Shown here: in pieces, positions 34,730 through 43,519 of the stretch | How the letters are laid out: each line of letters starts with the position of its first letter | How positions within the stretch are numbered: position 1 is the stretch's first letter | Assembly: GCF_019656455.1 (NCBI RefSeq) | Contig: NZ_BPMK01000008.1 | Span: 124,001 to 188,000 of the forward strand | Direction: 5' to 3' | Source of the DNA: Noviherbaspirillum aridicola | GTDB taxonomy: Bacteria > Pseudomonadota > Gammaproteobacteria > Burkholderiales > Burkholderiaceae_D | Length of the DNA: 64,000 nt | Translations under genes and position numbers: made by a program | The notes under the pieces: model-generated | What the model was told of the DNA's origin: nothing | Seen by the model: the letters and a program-made list of their open reading frames with translations, nothing else | The model's database searches: none

Positions 34730-36559
34730 CTACTGGTTGATCGCCGAGGTGGCCTTGAGCACTTCTTCGGCCGTGGTTACGCCTTCGGCGATCTTGAGGG
34801 CGCCGGCGATGCGCAGCGGCTTCATGCCATCCTCGATGCTCTGCGCGCGCAGCGCGTGGATGTCGGTTTCTTCCTTGATCAGCCTGGCGAAGGGCTGGCT
34901 CACGGTGAGCAGCTCGTACAGGCCGGTGCGGCCGCGGTAGCCGGTCTGGCGGCATTCCGGGCAGCCGATCGGGCGGTAGACGGTGGCGGGCCTGGGCAGC
35001 GGCCGGCCCTCGGACAGCGCGGCCCAGGTCTCGTCGAGCAGTTCGCCGCCGGGCTGCTTGCAGTCGGGGCAGAGCGTGCGTACCAGGCGCTGGGCCATGA
35101 TGCCGATCAGCGTGGTCTCGAGCAGGTAGTAGGGCACGCCGAGTTCGAGCAGCCGCATCACCGCGGACGGCGCGTCGTTGGTATGCAGGGTGGAGAGCAC
35201 CAGGTGGCCGGTGAGCGCCGCCTGAATCGCCATCTCGGCGGTTTCGAGGTCGCGGATCTCGCCGACCATGATGATGTCCGGGTCCTGCCGCATCAGGGCG
35301 CGCACGCCGTCGGCGAAGGACAGGTCGATGCCGTGCTGAACCTGCATCTGGTTGAACGAGGCTTCCACCATTTCGATCGGGTCTTCCACCGTGCAGACGT
35401 TCACCTCCGACGTGGCGAGCGCCTTGAGCGTGGTGTAGAGCGTGGTGGTCTTGCCGGAGCCGGTGGGGCCGGTGACGAGGATGATGCCGTGCGCCCGCCT
35501 CGTCAGCTCGTCCCAGCGGCGCGCGTCGTCGGGCGGAAAGCCCAGCTCGGGCAGGGTCTTGACCACCACTTCCGGATCGAAGATGCGCATCACCAGCTTC
35601 TCGCCGAAGGCGGTCGGCAGGGTCGACAGGCGCAGCTCGATTTCCTGCCCGCCGGCGGTCAGCGTCTTGATGCGTCCGTCCTGGGGACGCCGCTTCTCGA
35701 TCACGTCCATGCGGCCGAGTAGCTTGATGCGCGCGGTCATGGCGATCATCACCGCGATCGGCACCTGGTAGACCTGGTGCAGGATGCCGTCGATGCGGAA
35801 GCGGATCGCGCCGAGGTCGCGCTTGGGCTCGAGGTGGATGTCCGATGCGCGCTGCTCGAAGGCGTACTGCCACAGCCAGTCGACGATGTTGACGATGTGC
35901 TGGTCGTTGGCGTCGAGCGTCTTGTTGCTCTTGCCCAGTTCCACCAGCTGCTCGAAGTTGTTGCGCAGCGAGACGTCGGTGTTGCCGGTCTTGTTGGCGC
36001 CCTTGATCGACTTGGCGAGCGTGAAGAACTGGGAGGTGTACTGCGCGATGTCGAGCGGATTGGCGACCACCAGCTGCACGTTGCGGCGGGTGATCTTGGC
36101 GATCTCCGGCTCCCACTCGGTAATGAAGGGCTCGGTGGTCGCGATCACGACCTCGGTGGCCGTCAGGTCCACCGGCAGGATGTTGAAGCGGCTCGCGTAG
36201 GTCGCGGACATGACGTCGGCGACCCGGGTGAAGTCGATCTTCAGCGGATCGATGCGGAAGAAGGGCAGGCCCGCCCTGGCCGCCAGCCATTCCGTCAGCG
36301 AGTCCAGCGTCAGCTGCCGGTGCGGGGGCTGCGCCGCCTGCAGCTTGCATTGCGCGACCGCCGTCAGCGGATGCATGGCCACGGTGGCGTTGCGCAGCAG
36401 GGCCTGGGCTTCGTTGTACTTGGCCTTTGCAATGGCCTTGTCGAGCAGGCCATCGGCCATCAGCCAGGTGAAGATCTGATTGAGGTCGAGCTTCTTCGGC
36501 GCCGGCCTGGGGGCGGCGGCCGCGGTCGCGGGCGTGGCGGGGCTGAGACGGGCGTTCAT
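34730..36559 (-). CDS. GspE/PilB-type secretion ATPase
   Basis: A 609-residue traffic ATPase of the type II secretion/type IV pilus family. After an N-terminal domain (about residues 1-200) come Walker A GPTGSGKTTT, the Asp box (VCTVEDPIEM), Walker B (RQDPDIIMVGEIRD) and the His box (STLHTNDAP). A zinc-type tetracysteine follows: CPDCKQPG and CPECRQTG. It is a complete enzyme, but no pilus or secretion genes flank it. It overlaps the next minus-strand gene by 4 nt. It could be one of several PilB/GspE paralogues. Confidence 0.87.
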   Translation of the reverse strand: MNARLSPATPATAAAAPRPAPKKLDLNQIFTWLMADGLLDKAIAKAKYNEAQALLRNATVAMHPLTAVAQCKLQAAQPPHRQLTLDSLTEWLAARAGLPFFRIDPLKIDFTRVADVMSATYASRFNILPVDLTATEVVIATTEPFITEWEPEIAKITRRNVQLVVANPLDIAQYTSQFFTLAKSIKGANKTGNTDVSLRNNFEQLVELGKSNKTLDANDQHIVNIVDWLWQYAFEQRASDIHLEPKRDLGAIRFRIDGILHQVYQVPIAVMIAMTARIKLLGRMDVIEKRRPQDGRIKTLTAGGQEIELRLSTLPTAFGEKLVMRIFDPEVVVKTLPELGFPPDDARRWDELTRRAHGIILVTGPTGSGKTTTLYTTLKALATSEVNVCTVEDPIEMVEASFNQMQVQHGIDLSFADGVRALMRQDPDIIMVGEIRDLETAEMAIQAALTGHLVLSTLHTNDAPSAVMRLLELGVPYYLLETTLIGIMAQRLVRTLCPDCKQPGGELLDETWAALSEGRPLPRPATVYRPIGCPECRQTGYRGRTGLYELLTVSQPFARLIKEETDIHALRAQSIEDGMKPLRIAGALKIAEGVTTAEEVLKATSAINQ

Positions 36560-37389
36560 GATCCTCCTGCTTTTTTCTGGCGCGCGGTGTGCCAGGCCTT
36601 GATGCCGTTGACCCAGGACCTGGTGGGCAGCCTGGTGGCGGCGGTGATGCGTTCGGCGCGCTCGTGCAGCGCGGCGAAGTCGAACTCGCGCTTCGTCCTG
36701 AAGGCGAGCACGACGACATTCCCTTCATGCACCGGCGCCAGGCAGACGGCGTCGTCGAAGGCGTAGCCGATGGCCTTGAAGTTGCGCGGATAGCTGGCAT
36801 GCTCGCCGAACAGGTTGACGGTCATGATGCCTTCCGGCTTGAGGCAGGCGGCGCAGGCTTCATAGAATTCCGGCGTGTCGAGCACCGGGCCGCGCACGGT
36901 GGCGTCATAGAGGTCCACCTGCAGCGCGTCGAGCGTGCCGTGATTGGCCGGGTCGGTGACGAAATCCATTGCGTCCATTTCCCGCACCGACAGGCGGTCG
37001 TCGTCGGGCGGCAGCCTGAACATGGAGCGGCACACGGCGACCACCGACGGGTTGAGTTCGACCGCCGTCACCTGGGCCTGCGGGAACTGCTGGTAGCAGA
37101 ATTTCGTCAGCGCGCCGGTGCCCAGTCCGAGCTGGGCGACATGGGTCGGCTGCTCGATGAACAGCATCCAGGCCATCATCTGCTGCGCGTACTCCAGTTC
37201 GATCCAGTTCGGCTTGCGCACCCGCATCGCGCCCTGTATCCATTCGGTGCCGAAGTGCAGGTAGATCACGCCTTTTTCTTCCGACAGGGTGACCGGAGCG
37301 AACCTGGGCTTGCGCGGCTTGGCGGCGGGCTTGCCGGGACCTTCCTTGCGGTTGGCCTGGGCTTCGATGGACTTGCGTTTGATGAGCAT
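36556..37389 (-). CDS. Spermidine synthase-like methyltransferase-fold protein
   Basis: A 277-residue protein of the spermidine synthase fold: LHFGTEWIQGAM is the start of the family core, LGLGTGALTKF the cofactor loop, VELNPSVVAV the ribose site, and ALQVDLYDATV holds a catalytic-type Asp. The whole spermidine set is not shown, so the true substrate is unclear. ATG 37389 has a weak ribosome site; a GTG at 37443 would overlap the glycosylase gene. It overlaps the traffic ATPase start by 4 nt. Confidence 0.75.
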   Translation of the reverse strand: MLIKRKSIEAQANRKEGPGKPAAKPRKPRFAPVTLSEEKGVIYLHFGTEWIQGAMRVRKPNWIELEYAQQMMAWMLFIEQPTHVAQLGLGTGALTKFCYQQFPQAQVTAVELNPSVVAVCRSMFRLPPDDDRLSVREMDAMDFVTDPANHGTLDALQVDLYDATVRGPVLDTPEFYEACAACLKPEGIMTVNLFGEHASYPRNFKAIGYAFDDAVCLAPVHEGNVVVLAFRTKREFDFAALHERAERITAATRLPTRSWVNGIKAWHTARQKKAGGS

Positions 37390-37421
37390 GGAAAGGTCGG
37401 GCGCTGCTGGTTTCCGCCATT

Positions 37422-37910
37422 CTACAGAAGGATATTCCGCCACTCAGCCAGTTTCTGCCCGAAGCTGGACCGGGCGTTGGCCGGCGAAGACGAGGGCAGC
37501 ACGAGGGTGTCGAAGCCCGCGGCTGCGAACCGGGGCGCGAACTTGCCCGATGTCTTGCCATTGAAGCAAGCCTTGCGCAGCTGCGGGCAGCGCTCGTGCA
37601 GGAGGTCGAACTGGTTGGCCTGCGCCTGACGGATCGCGCTGTCGAGACTGCCTTCCCTGGCGCAGGCCGCCAGCACGTCCCACAGGCCGACGCCGTGCGC
37701 GAGCAGGCGCGCCAGGCGCTGCGCATAGGGCAGGCCGACCAGGTCTTCGTCCAGTACCGCCGACAGCAGCGGCCAGAAGTGATTGCGGGGATGCGCGTAG
37801 TACTGCCCGGCGGCCAGCGATGCGTTGCCGGGAAAGCTGCCGAGGATCAGGATGCGGGTGCGTGCGTCGAGCACCGGCGCCAGGCCGGAGAGCAGGGGAG
37901 TCTGGATCAT
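37422..37910 (-). CDS. Hypoxanthine-DNA glycosylase (UDG superfamily)
   Basis: A 162-residue repair glycosylase of the UDG superfamily, family 6. The family motif is LGSFPGNASLAAGQYYAHP with PRNHFW; VLPSSSPANA is the C-terminal motif. These enzymes remove deaminated adenine (hypoxanthine) from DNA in base excision repair. The gene ends 32 nt before the spermidine-synthase-like gene. Confidence 0.85.
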   Translation of the reverse strand: MIQTPLLSGLAPVLDARTRILILGSFPGNASLAAGQYYAHPRNHFWPLLSAVLDEDLVGLPYAQRLARLLAHGVGLWDVLAACAREGSLDSAIRQAQANQFDLLHERCPQLRKACFNGKTSGKFAPRFAAAGFDTLVLPSSSPANARSSFGQKLAEWRNILL

Positions 37911-38017
37911 CGGTGGATTTTAGCCGGCTGGCAGAGCGCGTGCCGTTTGCCGCCCCGTCTGCCGGAAAATGCCCGAATTGCTAAGATACTCGCCATTCCG
38001 GTTCAGGGGCGAGGCGT

Positions 38018-38767
38018 ATGAGCAAGAAGGTCATGGTACTCACCGGCGGCAGCCGCGGCATCGGCGCGGCGACGGCTCAACTCGCCGCGGTGCAGGGCTA
38101 TGCGGTCTGCCTGAGTTATGCAAGCCAGGCGGCCAAGGCGGACGAGGTGGTTGCGGCGATACGCAACAGCGGCGGCGAGGCGATCGCGGTGCAGGCCGAC
38201 GTCTCGCGCGAGGCGGATGTGCTGCGCCTGTTCGAAACCGCCGACCGTGAATTCGGCACCCTGACCGCGCTGGTCAACAATGCCGGCATCCTCGAGCACC
38301 ATATGCGGGTCGAGCAGATGGATGTCGGGCGTCTCGAGCGGGTGCTGGCCACCAATGTCATCGGCAGCTTCCTCTGCGCGCGTGAAGCGGTGCGCCGGAT
38401 GTCGACCAGCCATGGCGGCATCGGCGGCGCGATCGTGAACGTGTCCTCGATGGCGGCGCGGCTCGGATCGCCGAACGAGTATGTCGATTACGCCGCATCC
38501 AAGGGCGCGATCGACAGCATGACGATCGGCCTGGCCAAGGAGGTGGCGGCCGAAGGCATACGCGTCAACGCGGTGAGGCCGGGCGTCATCTACACCGAGA
38601 TCCACGCCAGCGGCGGCGAGCCGGGCAGGGTGGACCGCATCAAGGACAGCGTACCGATGCGCCGTGGCGGCGACGCGCTGGAAGTCGCGCACGCGATCAT
38701 GTGGCTGGTGTCGGAGCAGTCGTCGTACACCACCGGCGGGTTCATCGACGTCTCCGGCGGACGCTAG
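38018..38767 (+). CDS. SDR family oxidoreductase
   Basis: A 249-residue classical short-chain dehydrogenase. The cofactor loop is TGGSRGIGAAT; NNAG is at LVNNAGIL; the Ser is in VNVSSMAARLG and the Tyr/Lys pair in YVDYAASKGA; the end VSGGR is typical of FabG-like members. The substrate is not deducible. ATG 38018 has weak spacing to GGCGAGG. It is followed by an hrp-box-like site within 85 nt. Confidence 0.85.
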   Translation: MSKKVMVLTGGSRGIGAATAQLAAVQGYAVCLSYASQAAKADEVVAAIRNSGGEAIAVQADVSREADVLRLFETADREFGTLTALVNNAGILEHHMRVEQMDVGRLERVLATNVIGSFLCAREAVRRMSTSHGGIGGAIVNVSSMAARLGSPNEYVDYAASKGAIDSMTIGLAKEVAAEGIRVNAVRPGVIYTEIHASGGEPGRVDRIKDSVPMRRGGDALEVAHAIMWLVSEQSSYTTGGFIDVSGGR

Positions 38768-38849
38768 ACCGGGGCACCATACCGGGCACGATGGAGCGGC
38801 CCCTGCGCCGCGCCTCGGTGGCCTGCCGGGCTGCATCCGCATATGCACT

Positions 38850-38878
38850 GGAACTCCTGCCGGGCATGCGGGCACTCA
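38850..38878 (+). promoter_or_regulatory. hrp-box-like promoter of the F-box/LRR gene
   Basis: GGAACT (38850-38855) and GCACTCA (38872-38878) are 16 nt apart; each half has one mismatch to GGAACC-N16-CCACNNA. It ends 43 nt before ATG 38922. Confidence 0.55.
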
Positions 38879-38921
38879 TGCCCACGCTTTCACCAGCACC
38901 CTCTACATCAGGAGCATCGCC

Positions 38922-40496
38922 ATGACGAGACCGATCGCGCCCCCGGCGGCGCCGCGCGTGCAATTGCTGGATCTGCCGAACGAGGCGCTGCTCAATGTGA
39001 TCGAGCATGTCGGCGGCAATGCCGGCTCGATCCGTTCCACTGCAGCCAGTGCCGACCCCGTGCGGGCGGCGCGGGATCAGGCAAGGCATGCGCTTCGCGC
39101 GCGTGCCAGCATCCCCCTGATCAACAGCTTCTTCCGCGACATGTACTACGCTTCGCTGCGGACGGCGAAGAATGCCGAATGCGGCTTTCTGCATACCAAT
39201 GGCGCATTGGCACGCTGCGCGTCGCTGCCGGAGCATGAATTCGCGCCGCGCGTGAAATCCGTGGTCGACAGGTCGTCGCACATCGAGGCTGACCTGGAAG
39301 CCTTCTCGCCGGCTCAGGTGCAAACTTTTTTGTCCGCGCTGCGCGCCAAAGCCGCAACACCAGGAAATACGCTGCGCAATCTCCGGCTCCTGACCGGAGA
39401 GCGGGACCTCGTCGCGACGGAGCAGTTTCTGGGGGCGCTGCGCGCCGCGCATGGAAACCATTGCCCGGCGATCGAGTGGCATTGCCGTTTCGCCGGGCCG
39501 GAAGTGACAACCCCGCCCGATCTGAGAGGGTACCGGGAGCTGACCGCGGTCAGGCTCCAGGCTTGTCAGAACCTGCTCGATCCCCCGGTCTTCGGCGATA
39601 ACCCGAATCTGGTATCAGTCGAAATCGGCGATGCCACGGAGATGAACCGCGCGCCCGACTTTTCAGGCCTGCCGGAACTGGCAAAGGTGACTCTGTCTCG
39701 CTGCTTGCAGCTCGCGGTGCCTCCGGACTTCAGCCGCAACACGAAGCTTGCGCACGTCCGGATACAGATGTGCCCGCTCCTGCAACAACCCCCTGTGTTC
39801 GGGAACAACCCGGAGCTCGTGCTCGTCGATCTCGGCCACTGCGCGCTGACCGAACCGCCCGATTTCAGCGAATGCAAGCATCTCGCGATCCTGAACCTCA
39901 GGGGATGCGGTGAGTTGAGGACCGCCCCCGATCTGTCGTGCCTCGAAAACCTCGAAATCCTCAAGCTGGATGCGCCGGCCATCACCGTCACGCCAGACCT
40001 CGAAAACAACGCTGCGTTGAAATCGCTCGACCTGAGCGGATGCGTTGCACTGACCACACAGCTCAACCTCGAACGCAATCCCGGGCTGGTGTCCCTGAAA
40101 CTGAAGGGCAACCCGGCGGCCGTCGTTCCTTTGGATTTCCGCGACAACCCGAAGCTCGAGGACATCGACCTGAGTTCATGCGCCGACCTGACCGCGCCGC
40201 CGGACTTCGGCAGCAATCCCGCGCTGGTCTCGGTGAATTTGAGCAATTGCACTGCGCTTGAGGCAGGGCCTGATTTCAGCAATAACCCAAACCTGAGATC
40301 CGTGCAGCTGCAAGGCTGCGCCAGACTGTCATCCGCGCCGAAATTCGCCAGTTACGCCTCGCTCGCGATCGTCGACATAGGCGGATGCGCCGCTATTCCG
40401 CCAGACCAGATCAGGGAGCTGCGGGAAGGGTTGCAAGCCCGGCTCAGGACACGTCCGCCGCGGCACGGCCAGCGCGGCTTGCCGCGGCCTGCCTGA
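38922..40496 (+). CDS. F-box-like leucine-rich-repeat effector candidate
   Basis: A 524-residue protein with an F-box-like N-terminal motif (LLDLPNEALLNVIEHV, about residues 15-30), a helical region to about 200, then about a dozen 23-residue leucine-rich repeats of the form PDFSxNPxLxxVxLxxC (about 210-500). F-box plus LRR proteins are classic plant and animal SCF substrate receptors, and Ralstonia GALA (RipG) effectors use the same combination to hijack host ubiquitin ligases. The repeats here lack the GAxALA signature, so it is not a GALA copy. No signal peptide or membrane segment is seen. An hrp-box-like site precedes it and AGGAG lies before ATG 38922. The tail is basic. Confidence 0.72.
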   Translation: MTRPIAPPAAPRVQLLDLPNEALLNVIEHVGGNAGSIRSTAASADPVRAARDQARHALRARASIPLINSFFRDMYYASLRTAKNAECGFLHTNGALARCASLPEHEFAPRVKSVVDRSSHIEADLEAFSPAQVQTFLSALRAKAATPGNTLRNLRLLTGERDLVATEQFLGALRAAHGNHCPAIEWHCRFAGPEVTTPPDLRGYRELTAVRLQACQNLLDPPVFGDNPNLVSVEIGDATEMNRAPDFSGLPELAKVTLSRCLQLAVPPDFSRNTKLAHVRIQMCPLLQQPPVFGNNPELVLVDLGHCALTEPPDFSECKHLAILNLRGCGELRTAPDLSCLENLEILKLDAPAITVTPDLENNAALKSLDLSGCVALTTQLNLERNPGLVSLKLKGNPAAVVPLDFRDNPKLEDIDLSSCADLTAPPDFGSNPALVSVNLSNCTALEAGPDFSNNPNLRSVQLQGCARLSSAPKFASYASLAIVDIGGCAAIPPDQIRELREGLQARLRTRPPRHGQRGLPRPA

Positions 40497-40538
40497 TCAG
40501 GGTTCGCCGAAGGCCGCGCCTTTTTCAGCCGGTGATCG

Positions 40539-40739
40539 TCAGGTTCCCGGCGGCCGAGCTACCTGAGGGAGAACGCGGGCCCGCAGCGCTTTCAGCCGTG
40601 CCGACACGTCCTCGTATCCCGCCAGTACCTCTCCCTCGGGTTCAAGCGTTTCGATGGCGATGTCCAGGTTGGCTGCGGCAGCGGTCTTGCCGTCATGGGT
40701 CGCAAGCTGAAGCGCTACGCTTTCTATCGGACGGGGCAT
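40539..40739 (-). CDS. Small protein with an hrp-box-like promoter
   Basis: A 66-residue protein beginning MPRPIESVALQL with an EGEVLAGYEDVSARLKAL helix and a Pro-rich end. No family was recognised. AGGAG is 7 nt before ATG 40739, supporting translation. It is convergent with the F-box/LRR gene and has GGAACC-N16-CAACCCA upstream. It may be a small effector or a chaperone-like partner, but this cannot be shown. Confidence 0.55.
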   Translation of the reverse strand: MPRPIESVALQLATHDGKTAAAANLDIAIETLEPEGEVLAGYEDVSARLKALRARVLPQVARPPGT

Positions 40740-40771
40740 GTGTTACTCCTGTAGAAGCGTTTGCGGTCCGG

Positions 40772-40800
40772 TGGGTTGCAGGCGGCAGGTGTTTGGTTCC
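40772..40800 (-). promoter_or_regulatory. hrp-box-like promoter of the 66-residue gene
   Basis: On the minus strand a perfect GGAACC (40795-40800) is followed after 16 nt by CAACCCA (40772-40778); one base differs from CCACNNA. It ends 32 nt before ATG 40739. Confidence 0.55.
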
Positions 40801-40870
40801 GGCTGAAGGCCAGGTGCGCGCGTCGAAGGGACCACGCGGCGCGGCTTTTCGGGCAGGGCGCGCGGGAAGT

Positions 40871-41170
40871 TTATTGGGACGAACCGGTGCGCCGGGGTTG
40901 GAACAATGTGAGTACGGCGAGGGCGAAGGGCGCCAGCACGAATCCGATCAGGAAGAGAGGCGGCAGGTCGGCGCCGCTCAGCGGGCCTGTGGTCAGTGCA
41001 TGGGTGAGACTGATGATCAGCACGCATGCCATCGCGCGTCGAGTGACCGAGGCATGAAACAGGCTGCCGACGAGCATCGCCGCCACGGCCAGGACCCACC
41101 CCGGTCCGGTGGCGGCCAGGCTGATGAGGGTGGCGACGATCGAGAGAGCGATAAGCAGCGGACCTGTCAT
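40871..41170 (-). CDS. Small membrane protein
   Basis: A 99-residue protein with three hydrophobic stretches (starting MTGPLLIALSIVATLISLA, a second at MACVLIISLTHAL and a third at LFLIGFVLAPFALAVL). No family was recognised, and there is no strong ribosome site. It is next to the tandem repeat array. It may be a small inner-membrane protein; function unknown. Confidence 0.5.
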   Translation of the reverse strand: MTGPLLIALSIVATLISLAATGPGWVLAVAAMLVGSLFHASVTRRAMACVLIISLTHALTTGPLSGADLPPLFLIGFVLAPFALAVLTLFQPRRTGSSQ

Positions 41171-41310
41171 GTGTGGGTATGTCCCGTGGAGGGTTCTGGT
41201 AGAACGCCGTCATGGTGGCGACGGGTGAGGCAAGGATGGTATCAATGCGGCGGTGTCTGGATGGGAGTGAAATTGCAACATTGTGTGCAGCAGCGCGGGG
41301 CGGCGCAGGT

Positions 41311-41850
41311 CGTGCGAGCTCCGCCGGGCCGGCACGGAGGCCCGCCCTACCCATAGCCGGTGGGGCCGGCGTCCCTGCCGGCCCAAACATCGTGCGTCCG
41401 GAGAGTGATGACGCGCAGGTCGCGCCGTGCGGTGCCGGTCGTGCGAGCTCCGCCGGGCCGGCACGGAGGCCCGCCCTACCCATAGCGGTAGGGCCGGCGT
41501 CCCTGCCGGCCCAAACATCGTGCGTCCGGAGAGTGATGACGCGCAGGTCGCGCGGGGCGGCGCAGGTCGTGCGAGCTCCGCCGGGCCGGCACGGAGGCCC
41601 GCCCTACCCATAGCCGGTGGGGCCGGCGTCCCTGCCGGCCCAAACATCGTGCGCCCGGAGAGTGATGACGCGCAGGTCGCGCCGTGCGGTGCCGATCGTG
41701 CGAGCTCCGCCGGGCCGGCACGGAGGCCCGCCCTACCCATAGCCGGTAGGGCCGGCGTCCCTGCCGGCCCAAACCACGTGCGCCCGGAGAGTGATGAAGC
41801 GCAGTTCGCGCGAAGCGACGCAGGTCGTGCGACCTCCGCTGCCCCAACCC
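41311..41850. repeat. Array of four 129-bp tandem repeats plus a partial unit
   Basis: The sequence CGTGCGAGCTCCGCCGGG starts at 41311, 41440, 41568 and 41697; the fifth copy at 41826 has diverged and is cut short. The period is 128-129 bp. Each unit contains GCCGGCACGGAGGC and GGCCGGCGTCCCTGCCGGC, joined by GTCCGGAGAGTGATGACGCG. The modules match those in the 29.4 kb array. Any ORFs here come from the repeats. The array ends at the 3' side of the TetR gene. Confidence 0.9.
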
Positions 41851-41865
41851 TGCTCGTGCCCGCAG

Positions 41866-42462
41866 CTACTCCGGCCTGACCGCCGCCCACGCGGCGTCGG
41901 CGAACAGGTCGCGGTAGGACTTGATATCCGTCTTCGCCCGCCCGGACAACCACAGCCGCGCATAGTCGTGCGCCGGGCCGATGATGAGCGAGCCGTACAC
42001 TTCGCGCGGCAGCTTCTTCATGCGGCCCGCGGCGATATGCGGCTGGAACCATTGCAGGATCTCGCCCGCCTGCGCGCGCGAATGTTCGAGCAGCGCGGCG
42101 CCCGCGTCGGACTTGCTGATGGCGCTGCGGCTGTAGAGCACGAAGCGCGCTTTCTCCGGATTCCCCGATATCCAGTCCACATAGGCGCGCACCGCCGCGC
42201 GGATGCCGTCTTCCGCGGTCTTCGCGCGCGCCAGCATGTCCTTCTGCAGCGCGTGATGGCCGGCGAGCGATTCCACGTACAGCGCGGCCGCAATACTCTC
42301 CTTGCTGCCGAAATGATGGTACAGGCTGCCGACGCTGGCGCCGGAACGCTCCCGGATCATCTCCACGGTCGTCGCGTCGATCCCGTGCTCGGTGAAGCAG
42401 GCGAGGGCCGCGTCGAGGATTTCCTGTTTCCTGCTCTTTTTTTCGGTTCTATCGTTGGCCAT
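41866..42462 (-). CDS. TetR/AcrR-family repressor
   Basis: A 198-residue regulator with an N-terminal helix-turn-helix (EMIRERSGASVGSLYHHFGS) and a ligand domain rich in Arg/Ala. It is divergent from two hotdog thioesterase genes and probably represses them; an overlapping palindrome lies between. The ligand may be an acyl or fatty-acid derivative, but that is a guess. Confidence 0.85.
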   Translation of the reverse strand: MANDRTEKKSRKQEILDAALACFTEHGIDATTVEMIRERSGASVGSLYHHFGSKESIAAALYVESLAGHHALQKDMLARAKTAEDGIRAAVRAYVDWISGNPEKARFVLYSRSAISKSDAGAALLEHSRAQAGEILQWFQPHIAAGRMKKLPREVYGSLIIGPAHDYARLWLSGRAKTDIKSYRDLFADAAWAAVRPE

Positions 42463-42479
42463 GGGAGAGACGGTTTGAC

Positions 42480-42506
42480 TAGAATAAGATTCTAGAATAG
42501 TATTCT
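42480..42506. promoter_or_regulatory. Double palindrome, candidate TetR operator
   Basis: Two head-to-tail dyads, AGAAT-AAG-ATTCT and AGAAT-AGT-ATTCT, lie in the 121-nt gap between the divergent TetR gene and the thioesterase genes. The near-perfect repeat is typical of a two-dimer repressor site. Confidence 0.7.
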
Positions 42507-42583
42507 AACGTGCTTCCGGCGATTCGCAGCCGGAGCGCGCTCGCAACTTAACAGATGGCCAGGCGGCCTGCCAAGGAGACAGC

Positions 42584-43018
42584 ATGAACCAGACCCTCGC
42601 GATGTACCAGGCCATGGGCAACGAGGCCTTCAGCAAGGCCGTGACCGGTGTCGCGCCGTACTTCTCCACGATCGAGCCGCGCTTCGAGGCGCTGCGTCCC
42701 GGCCATGCCGAAGTGCGTTTCGGCAACCGGCGCGAGGTGCACAACCATCTGGGCACGGTGCACGCGATCGCGCTCTGCAATGCGGCCGAACTCGCCGCCG
42801 GCACCATGACCACGGTCTCGCTGGCCGAGGGGCGGCAGTGGATACCGGTGGGGATGACCGTGCAATACCTGGCCAAGGCCAGGACCGACATGCGGGTGGT
42901 GGCCGACGGCGCGGCGGTGGACTGGTCGCACACAGGGGATGTCGAGGTGCCGGTCGAGGCTTTCGACGCCGAAGGCCGCAAGGTCTTCACGGCCCGCATC
43001 ACGATGAACCTCAGGTAA
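42584..43018 (+). CDS. Hotdog-fold thioesterase (DUF4442-type)
   Basis: A 144-residue hotdog protein with the helix-strand order HNHLGTVHAIALCNAAELAA, then MTVQYLAKARTDM. The HLGTVHA stretch resembles DUF4442/PaaI-like thioesterases acting on acyl-CoA. It is 17 nt from the second thioesterase gene and divergent from the TetR gene. The substrate is unknown. Confidence 0.8.
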   Translation: MNQTLAMYQAMGNEAFSKAVTGVAPYFSTIEPRFEALRPGHAEVRFGNRREVHNHLGTVHAIALCNAAELAAGTMTTVSLAEGRQWIPVGMTVQYLAKARTDMRVVADGAAVDWSHTGDVEVPVEAFDAEGRKVFTARITMNLR

Positions 43019-43035
43019 GCCCCCCGGAGAACGCC

Positions 43036-43506
43036 ATGAGCCTGATCCTGCGCATGCTGTACGTGCTGCTGCTGTCCCTGTTCCGCGAGCGCCTGCCGGC
43101 CGGCCCGGCAAGCAGCCGCCTGCGCCTGCGCACGCTGCCCAACGATCTCGACATCAACCTGCACATGAACAACGGCCGCTATCTGACGATCTGCGACCTG
43201 AACCGTGTCGACCTGTTCATCCGCACCGGGCTGGCGCGCCTGATGCTGAAGCGGAAATGGATGCCGATGATCGCCGACCATACGATGACCTATCGCCGCC
43301 CGCTGAGGCTGTGGGAGCCGTATGAAGTGTCGCTGCAGCTGACCCACTGGGACGACAAGTATTTCTACATGACCCATACCTTCATGGCGGGGGACAGGGT
43401 GGCGGCCATCGGCACCTCGAAGGGGGTGATCCGTTCACGCGAGGGTGTGGTGTCGCCGTCCGAGGTGCTGACGGCGCTCGAGCGGGAGAGCCCGCTGGCG
43501 GCGTGA
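43036..43506 (+). CDS. Thioesterase family protein (4HBT-like)
   Basis: A 156-residue protein with a short N-terminal hydrophobic helix (LILRMLYVLLLSLF) and a thioesterase core: DLDINLHMNNGRYLTICDLNR is the usual hotdog start, with the Asp-Asn-His region, then MTYRRPLRL. It resembles the YbgC/FcbC-type or THEM6-like group. It is co-transcribed with the preceding hotdog gene. Confidence 0.8.
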   Translation: MSLILRMLYVLLLSLFRERLPAGPASSRLRLRTLPNDLDINLHMNNGRYLTICDLNRVDLFIRTGLARLMLKRKWMPMIADHTMTYRRPLRLWEPYEVSLQLTHWDDKYFYMTHTFMAGDRVAAIGTSKGVIRSREGVVSPSEVLTALERESPLAA

Positions 43507-43519
43507 ACGCCGGCGCGCT

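Noticed and set aside
34580-35722. A plus-strand ORF opposite the GspE/PilB-type ATPase gene
   Set aside because: It has no domain and is opposite an intact Walker-motif ATPase.
36556-37443. An earlier GTG start at 37443 for the spermidine-synthase-like gene
   Set aside because: It would overlap the glycosylase gene by 22 nt; ATG 37389 is more economical, although its ribosome site is weak.
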